DNA from: Parascedosporium putredinis | Taxonomy: Eukaryota > Ascomycota > Sordariomycetes > Microascales > Microascaceae | DNA length: 64,000 nt | Reading direction: 5' to 3' | Assembly (NCBI GenBank): GCA_949357655.1 | Contig: CASHTG010000021.1 | Span: forward strand, 558,001 to 622,000 | Shown here: in pieces, positions 57,202-64,000 of the stretch | How the letters are laid out: each line of letters begins with the position of its first letter | Numbering within the stretch: the stretch's first letter is position 1 | Notes under the pieces: model-generated | Database searches by the model: none | Seen by the model: only the letters and a program-made list of their open reading frames with translations | Told to the model about the DNA's origin: nothing | Made by a program: the position numbers and the translations under genes

Positions 57202-59150
57202 TCGCAAAGCTTCGCTAGCATTATGTGTCCCTCATCCCTGACGACGCTCTGCCCTACCCTTGACGAACAGCTTTAGAGGGGTTCCTTCTAGCGGATGTCT
57301 ACGTAATGGTGTCTTCTGGTGATCATAGAGGGATGCTGAATTGGAGGTTTACAGTCGGTCTATTGTAGAGGGGGCGAATGGGATCTCTTGCTTCAAAAGG
57401 ATGGGTTTTGCTATAATCACGGCGATGTGGCGTGTTTGCTTCGTTGGCGCCTTTGGGATGGTCTGTGAGCTTTTTTCTTTCTTTTCTTTTCTTTTTCTTT
57501 TCTTTCTTCACCTTGCCTATTTTCTTTTGCTCTCCTCCCCCTCTTTTCCCCATTTCCCCCTCTTTGTCTTTTCCTGTTGACATGAGGCGATGGACTCGCA
57601 TGTTTGGCGGGCCTAGTTATGTAATGCATCACTGTACTTTTTGTGTGAAGTGGTCAAGAAAATTAAAAAGAAAACAAAAACAAAAAGATTCCATCTCCTC
57701 TTTGAGGAGGCTGCAAGTGTTCAAACTTCTCCAGAGGCACGATTTCCCGTTCCTGGCATGTGCAGGATCGTACCTGACAGCACCATGACATCCGCTAATG
57801 CCGTCGGCGAGTTTAGCTCTTCAGCTCCAAGAATCTTGAATCCGGGCCCAATACGAAGGCGAAGTGGGGACCAAGGGTAGCAAGGCACTGACACCCAACC
57901 TCTTTACACTCATGTCCAAATTAAAGGGCAAAGGACCAGAAGGGAAAAAGTCTGCCTTTTTTGCCAGATGAATGGTAGGGTGAGGTGTCGCACGTTGACG
58001 GAACGCCCCATTTGTGGGTTCCTGCGTTTCCAAGCTTGAGGGATTGCACGAGGCTGGGCGTGGTTGTCGCTCTCCGATTGGCGGGGAGCTCGCAATTGGG
58101 AGGAGGTTGGTTCCCTACGAGTGGGGCCACGACCAAGGAGCGCGGGTTCCAAGGGGGCCTGAAAGCCAAGCTCGCCAGCCTTGCGACTTTTTCTTTTGCT
58201 GAAAGGTCATCGCTATTGGTGGCGGGGCAACCGCTCCCTGGTCACAGCTCCTTCAACCACCAAGGTATATCACTGTGGCTGCGTCCTGTGACGGCCCCCA
58301 GAGCGCGCAGCCTTTTTCGTTTTGCTCTTTTGAACGTTGATTTCATTGAATCGAAATTTCTTTACTCTTATTACCTCGTTTGAGAATATTCAAGACAACT
58401 ATCTTCGCCCATTTTCCCCAACCGTTGCGACGAATTTCAGCGAGAAGCCTAAATCAATTGATCTTTCCCGCCCGCCGAAAGACCCCACCAAGACCGCCGC
58501 TCCTTCCACCGAAGTAAAAAACCCACCCGGCTCGTTGCCCAGTTTCGCGTGGGGTTACTCCGCTGTTGCTACGGACGTCAACCGCCAGCACACCACACCA
58601 CCACCACCCCCGCCGCCCGCTCTCTCTCTGGACGTGTGCAGCCTGCCTTTCCCACCTTCTCGAGTCTCGTTGGCGAAAAAAGGGATTTTATAGTATTCCT
58701 TGCAAAATCGAGTCGGAAAATCGTCGTTTTTATTCTTGGATATTTCATTTCATATTGTTCGAAAACGACTTCTCCGTTTTGTAAGTCGCCTTTGGACTCA
58801 CATCTACCCACCCGCCGGCCTCATTGAGCGTCACCACTAATACGGTATCTTCAGGCAACCCCCATATTCGACTTCTCCCCCGTCGCACACCGCCGACGAC
58901 TTGGAACCTCGACGTCGATCTCGGGACCGGACACGCGATTCCCCGTATCCCGCCCAATAGGGCTATTCTTTCGATTGGCAAAGCCTGGGTTTATTGGCAG
59001 CGCGGAGCTCTTAGGTTTCCATCGCTCGATATCGACCCTCACCGAGTTCGCGACTCTCCCCTCTCTAGAAAGTCGTTTGACCATCCCCGATCCGTCTACG
59101 CCCTCCTTTCTAGTCTTCGCCAACCTGCTCGGAGAGCAAAAACCGACACA
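57202..59150. other. Intergenic / long upstream region, 1.9 kb
   Basis: 3' flank of HP1 with a T/C-rich tract (57475-57570), then CT-rich DNA leading to the small membrane protein. Open frames at 58337-58693 and 58824-59150 precede that ORF but show no domain, and may be leader or an unspliced exon. Confidence 0.5.
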
Positions 59151-59357
59151 ATGGTCAAGCAAAACGATACCATTGCCATCATCATCATCATCCTCTTCCT
59201 CGTTCTTGCTCTGATAGCATTCGGCATCTACAGGCTCGTGCATATGGCCAAGACGGGAATGAGCGTGCACTCGGCCACGGAAAGCGGCAGCGGAAGCAGT
59301 TCAAGTTCCAGCAGCAGCAGCAGCAGTAGCCACTCGTCAGATTTAGTCGACCGCTAG
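59151..59357 (+). CDS. Small single-pass membrane protein with poly-Ser tail (68 aa)
   Basis: Start ACACAATGG is a good context. MVKQNDTIAIIIIILFLVLA begins a single hydrophobic segment (about residues 8-28), followed by a short basic HMAKTG linker and a Ser-rich tail with about 13 consecutive Ser (AGC/AGT/TCC codons) ending HSSDLVDR. There is no cleavable signal pattern, so it is probably a tail-exposed single-span protein. I do not recognise the family. The open frame continues upstream to 58824, but those residues look like untranslated leader. A real small protein is plausible because of the clean start, the membrane span and the stop soon after the tail; expression evidence would decide. 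Confidence 0.5.
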   Translation: MVKQNDTIAIIIIILFLVLALIAFGIYRLVHMAKTGMSVHSATESGSGSSSSSSSSSSSSHSSDLVDR

Positions 59358-62300
59358 TAAACGGAAAGCGTCTAGTTGTGGTAGAGACGCGGAGACGAGT
59401 GCACACGAATCTTCTTCACACATATCTACATCGATATATACCTACGGACGAGCAAGATATGTTCAGACATCGAAAAACTCTAGTTTTGCGGGTATGATTT
59501 CTTCGTCGAGCGGGAACGACGTCGAGACATCTTTTTATTACCGGGAGTGAATCGAATGACCTCTGTCTCCATGGAAGAGAGGAGGAGAAATCAGTTGGAT
59601 GACAGCGCACAGAATGCATAATGGGATGTTGAGACGGACTTACGAGATATGGATATGGCAGCATTTTTCTTCTGCACACATCATCAGCCTTTTGTTGCAG
59701 TGGACGTGGGCGAGGAATCTCGCTACAGCACCTGTCGTCCATTTTTTTTTCCGTTTTGCAACACGGACCGGCGTTTTTTCTTTCATTTCTTTTTGGGATC
59801 TATTGTTCATTTTCGGCCACCAAGGGAGTTGCATTTTTCTTGTATTTCTTTTTTATCCATGCCCTTTCTCAAGCGAGGGGGCTCCTTCACTTTTGAGGAA
59901 GAGCAGCTTAGCTGAAGCTTGCCATGAGACAAACGTGGATTACATGTAGTGAGGCCTCAGTGGGCCGAGGAGATTTAGAGGGACGCAGGCCAGGTTCGAT
60001 GCCCTTTCGAGTCGTTTCGACCGTCTTGATGTTGATGGGTGGATATGAGGGATAGTTTATAACAAGTAGTTAGATAGACATTTGCCAGGCCTTCTGGCCC
60101 GCAACAATGAAAGGAATCGGGATCTAGCCAGTTTGGCAGACCTAAGATCAAAAAGACGTGCCAGCCCTTGATTACCTGAGAGTTGATATTTTCGTTCCCA
60201 AGACTTGTGACTACACCTCCACGGGATTCTCGTTTGGCTATACAACCTTCGCCATGGGTAAGACCGACCCGGAAAAGCTATCGGAAGACACTACGGCGAC
60301 AGATTGAACAAGGGAGGAAAAGCGCGGGAAGGCAGAGCGCTTGGAATACCGGTATGTTCATGTCTGTGGTAAAAGGAGCTTGTTGCTCAAACTCCACATC
60401 AAAAAAGGTAGAAATGGAGGTGTCCGCCGTTCATCCTAACCCAGTACTCTGCGAGTTGTCCTCGGCCCAGAGGACATGCTATGATTGAGAGGAGAGTTCC
60501 AGACCGGAGAAGGGGACTCGGGTCAAGGTACGCACATGCTCAGGCAAACTGCCATCGGCAAAGGGCTGTGGAGAACTCTTCACGCGTCGGGCAAAGAAGG
60601 ATGATCGGAAGGGAGGTCGGAAGGAGGACCATAAGCAAAGGTAAGGGGCGGGCTCGGTCGAATTCGAGGGGAAAAGGAGCCATTACGTGCCCGCGAGATC
60701 TGATCTACTAGACCTCGATGAGTGGTGGCCCGAGGGACTGATAATCCTGGCTTAGATAGCGCGCGAGCCCGCATCTTGCATGGACCGGATCCTCAATGCC
60801 CACTAATCCAAGCATGAGCTGAGATATTCCCCCCTCCCCTCCTCACCTTTCCCGCGTCATTTTCCGAATTATAATATTTCGCGCGGCACTTGCGGCTCCT
60901 CAAAGCTCTCCATCCCCTGTCCGAGTTGTTCCTCGCCTTGCGCCTTCAATCTACTGACGAGCAGGGAACAGGGAAGGTGATGAGGCCCCAGCTGCTCAAG
61001 AAAGGGGAGGCCCCGAACGCTTGCGGCTCATCGGGGAACGGGTCCTAACAAGGGGTGTGCAGAGGCCAGAGTATTATTCGTGTTATCCACCACGCCAGCG
61101 TCAAGTGCAAGAAGCCGTTTTCATAGAGGGGCGCGAACGGAGCCCGCCCGTGGGCACTAGCCGACGCGATAGCGCCAAGTGGAATAGTGCCGTTCCCCCA
61201 AAGCATATGTGCCCTTTGGTAATAGGGCCAGCCCTTGGATGCGGAGAGTCTGGTTCGTACTATTGCCAGTGCTACTCGCCCACGCATACGGAGTGCGTTA
61301 GACCCGTGGTTCTATATCCGCGCCTTGATCAAATCAGCAAGGGTGGATAAAAATTTTCGAAGAGCTCGCTATTAATATTGGAAGAGGAAAAAAGGAAAGA
61401 GAAAAAAACAGTTTGCAGGATCTGATGCTTCTTTGAGGAGAGCGTCGATCAAGATCATCGGGGGATGATATCCTGGTAAAGAAACTGCTTGACAAATGGC
61501 CTGTTTTTGATAGAGGAGGTGGGATGCGGAAGTCTCAAAAGTAGAGAGAAGAACCAAAGGCCCGACCGGGAAGAAACTAGTCCTGCAGTCCCACGAACAA
61601 ACAAGATGAAGACAAAATGAGAGGGATGGAAACACAAAGGAAAGAAGGTGCCCGTCTACGCAATAGAGGGGAAAAAAGCCAAGGAAACGAAACACGCGCA
61701 GCATGTCGGAGGCGGGAGATCGCGATCTGTCTCCAGTTTTTACCTCGCTGCTGTTACCATCTCGGGTTAAGAAGACCACTTCGGGACCGTTGATCCAACC
61801 CAAGTTAGAGGGCGCGCTTGTGACATGATGAACACGGATACCTTCTTGGCCCAGGCTTCCTTCCTGATCAAGGATCGTCTTTGACATTCATGGATGGCGT
61901 GCCTTCTTTGCCTTCATCAAGGTTAGGTAGTGAAGAGAGAGCGGTTCTAGCCAGGGGTTCAATATCAACCGCGGCAAAGATGAAGATGGCGACTGCTCAT
62001 CGACATGTGGATGGCGAGTTGGGTGAGTTTGTTAGTAGTGTGCACTAACACTAGTGACAAGACTGGTTGGTTGCCAGACAGGCAAGACGGCAGCAAGTTG
62101 ACGTCGTTCGTTACATATTCGTTTGCTCAATCGCTGTGGGGTCCTCAGGAGGAATCTAGACTTTTGAGCTCGGGGGTGCAAGAATGGATCCCTCCGTCCA
62201 GTGCACCATTGTGCTGGTAGCCTTTGTAGCCGGCGATCCGACGTCCATGGGAAGCAGAATCCATTGATCCATCGATGGCGAGCTACAACACCGTGGGGCC

Positions 62301-64000
62301 CTGTTTCGCGGAGAAGTTTAATATCCGGGGATCTCCCTCGAGCCATAACCTCGTGCAGCTAGCCGACGTCTATTTCAAGTTTTCGACCATGAGCCACGAC
62401 TCACCTTGACCAACTATGAGTCCTCGATCGAAGAAATGATAATGGTGGAGATTCTTTCTGGAACGGAAGAGTTGGGCCAGTTGTCTCAAGTCTTCAATGC
62501 TCCAAGTGAAGATCCTCGGTCCTCTTCGGGCCCTCCCTGAAAGATCCCTTGTTGATGATACTTTCCCACCCCTTTGGTGTAATACACGAAATGTCAAAAG
62601 AAGCCCAATTTCAGCTAAGATGACAAAGGATGGATGCTTCCCCCTTCCCAAGATCGAATTGATCCTCGCTCGTGTTTCCCCCGTCTTCGAGGACGGCTCC
62701 CCAGTGCGAACCGTGGACAAATGCGGACCGGAAGCCAACGCCGGGGCTGGTTTTGGCCACCTTGGTGCAGCTCATATCTGCAGTGTAAAATGACCACCAC
62801 TCTCCTCCACTTGCAAAGTATGCATCCATCACACACTATTTGATGCAGTGGTCTTCAAAGGGGTAAAGAGCATTGTCAGCCAAGATCACACAGGGCCGAG
62901 ACAAGACGCGCACGAAAGGGAGGGACAAAAGATATCCAAAGAAGATGAAAAAGAAACAAGAATCTATGCAGTATCTCAGGAGAAGAGGAGGATGAAAAAG
63001 AAATGAAAAAAGACACCATCTCCGTCCATCCAAGGGCCCTCTTAGCCCTCTCAAATGCGTGAGTTCTAGAAAACTAGGGGTATTATGAACCTTGTCACTT
63101 CAAATGGTTCCAGTGCACATTCCTTCTCTGCATGGGTGTTTGGGGGTCTCTCTCACCGGAGGGGTCAGTAATTAAACTGATAGGATCTCAATATTTACTC
63201 CACACCTGATACTAAAAAGTTGATCTGTCGCACCGAAGCACACACTCCATCTCATCCAGCTCTCCGTTGATCCCACCCAAGAGGAGAGGGAGGACGGGCA
63301 AGGGGTTACATGCGCAAGGTCACGGCCCAAGTCACCACAGCCAGCCCGGACGCTGTGTTCCGAAGCGACGGCTCTCTCCCAAGGGTCGATTCCAGGCTGG
63401 TCTTTTGGTACGGGACATGTCCCTTCCGAAGGCTAGCCAAGACTCTGTGCCTGGTGTAAGCTGTGTCGAAGCAAAGGGAATGCTCAGGCTCCATTCAGGA
63501 ATTTGGAGACTAGCAGCCCTGTGGAGACAGCCGATCAGTTCCTGCGAGGAAGCCCAAAAGCAAGTTGGAGGCGTTCACACCCGCCCGATTCAACGCACGC
63601 GATGCAACAGCTCACAGCATCTTGGCCTTTTTTTTTTTTTTTTTTTTTCATCTTTATTTCAAAGATCATCTTTGACCTCTCCTTATTCTACAATAGACGT
63701 GTCTCCCAAGGTCGAAGAGTACATTTGTTGGTGAATTAGAGGATCGAATTTGACCTGCAGGAGGAATATTGGCGAACCAGTGGTAACGGCCGCAGGTGGG
63801 AACAATGTGGCGTTTTTCGAACGAATGGTGAGGAGTGAGGCCCATCGCCTTCCCCGCCCGCCCTACGCGCAAGCAGAGTCAACTGATCACCTACGCTTTA
63901 CGGATTGTCTTGTCACTCTTTTTCGATCAAAGGGTGTTCTTATTATTATAACGTGGCCCTGTGCCCGAGACCTCGAATCGGCTGTCGGCATTCGAAAACA
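59358..64000. other. Terminal stretch without a supportable gene, 4.6 kb
   Basis: Contains many short frames (up to 171 codons at 61887-61372 on -) without domains or splice structure. Visible features: T-rich DNA at 59740-59800, a 21-base T run at 63628-63648, and AG-rich DNA at 62935-63010. The end of the window shows no gene entering from the right. Confidence 0.5.
63628..63648 (+). repeat. Poly-T tract, about 21 bases
   Basis: A long T homopolymer in intergenic DNA, followed by TTTATTTC. It could be a relic poly-A tail read on the other strand, but no flanking element is recognised. Confidence 0.8.

Overview
The window is nuclear DNA of a filamentous ascomycete, most likely a Sordariomycete. 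Supporting signs are short introns (about 60-210 nt) with GTANGT-type donors and CTAAC-type branch sites, CT-rich leaders, a lone dispersed 5S rRNA gene of Neurospora-like sequence, and gene families typical of filamentous fungi (3-keto-sterol reductase, HP1, Kch-type K+ channel, Apd1-type ferredoxin). I assign no species. Gene density is low: about 16 protein genes in 64 kb, separated by gaps of up to 6.7 kb.

Layout. 0-21 kb, all on +: the 3' end of a fungal transcription factor; a four-unit polyubiquitin gene; a 5S rRNA gene; a BRAP2/ETP1-like RING + UBP zinc-finger protein; a GPT2/SCT1-type glycerol-3-phosphate acyltransferase; an Apd1/sucrase-ferredoxin-like [2Fe-2S] protein; and ERG27. 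21-31 kb, all on -: an FLVCR-like MFS transporter, the complex III hinge protein QCR6, and a WBP2-like GRAM/PPxY protein. 31-37 kb is a gene desert. 37-45 kb: an RraA/HMG-aldolase-like gene (+), a stand-alone GBD/FH3 protein (-) and a kinase-fold protein lacking the catalytic motifs (-). 45-49.5 kb is a second desert. 49.5-60 kb, all on +: a Kch/Prm6 K+ channel, a PNPOx-ferredoxin-reductase fusion flavoprotein, HP1, and a small membrane protein. 60-64 kb holds no gene I can support. The genes are unrelated housekeeping and regulatory functions. I see no secondary-metabolite cluster, defence island, CRISPR array or intact transposon.

The most striking property concerns sequence integrity. In 12 of the 16 protein genes the reading frame breaks, 29 times in all. 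Every break is explained by loss of one or two bases, and in all but one or two ambiguous cases the loss sits in a C or G tract. Allowing for these losses, every multi-exon coding length becomes an exact multiple of three and each protein matches its family on both sides of each break. All four ubiquitin repeats carry the same 2-base loss. This looks like homopolymer compression in the assembly rather than pseudogenes, and it should be settled before any of these genes is called broken. Biologically most interesting are the pseudokinase with a Cys/His-rich insert, the formin-N-terminus-like protein without FH2, and the PNPOx-FNR fusion.
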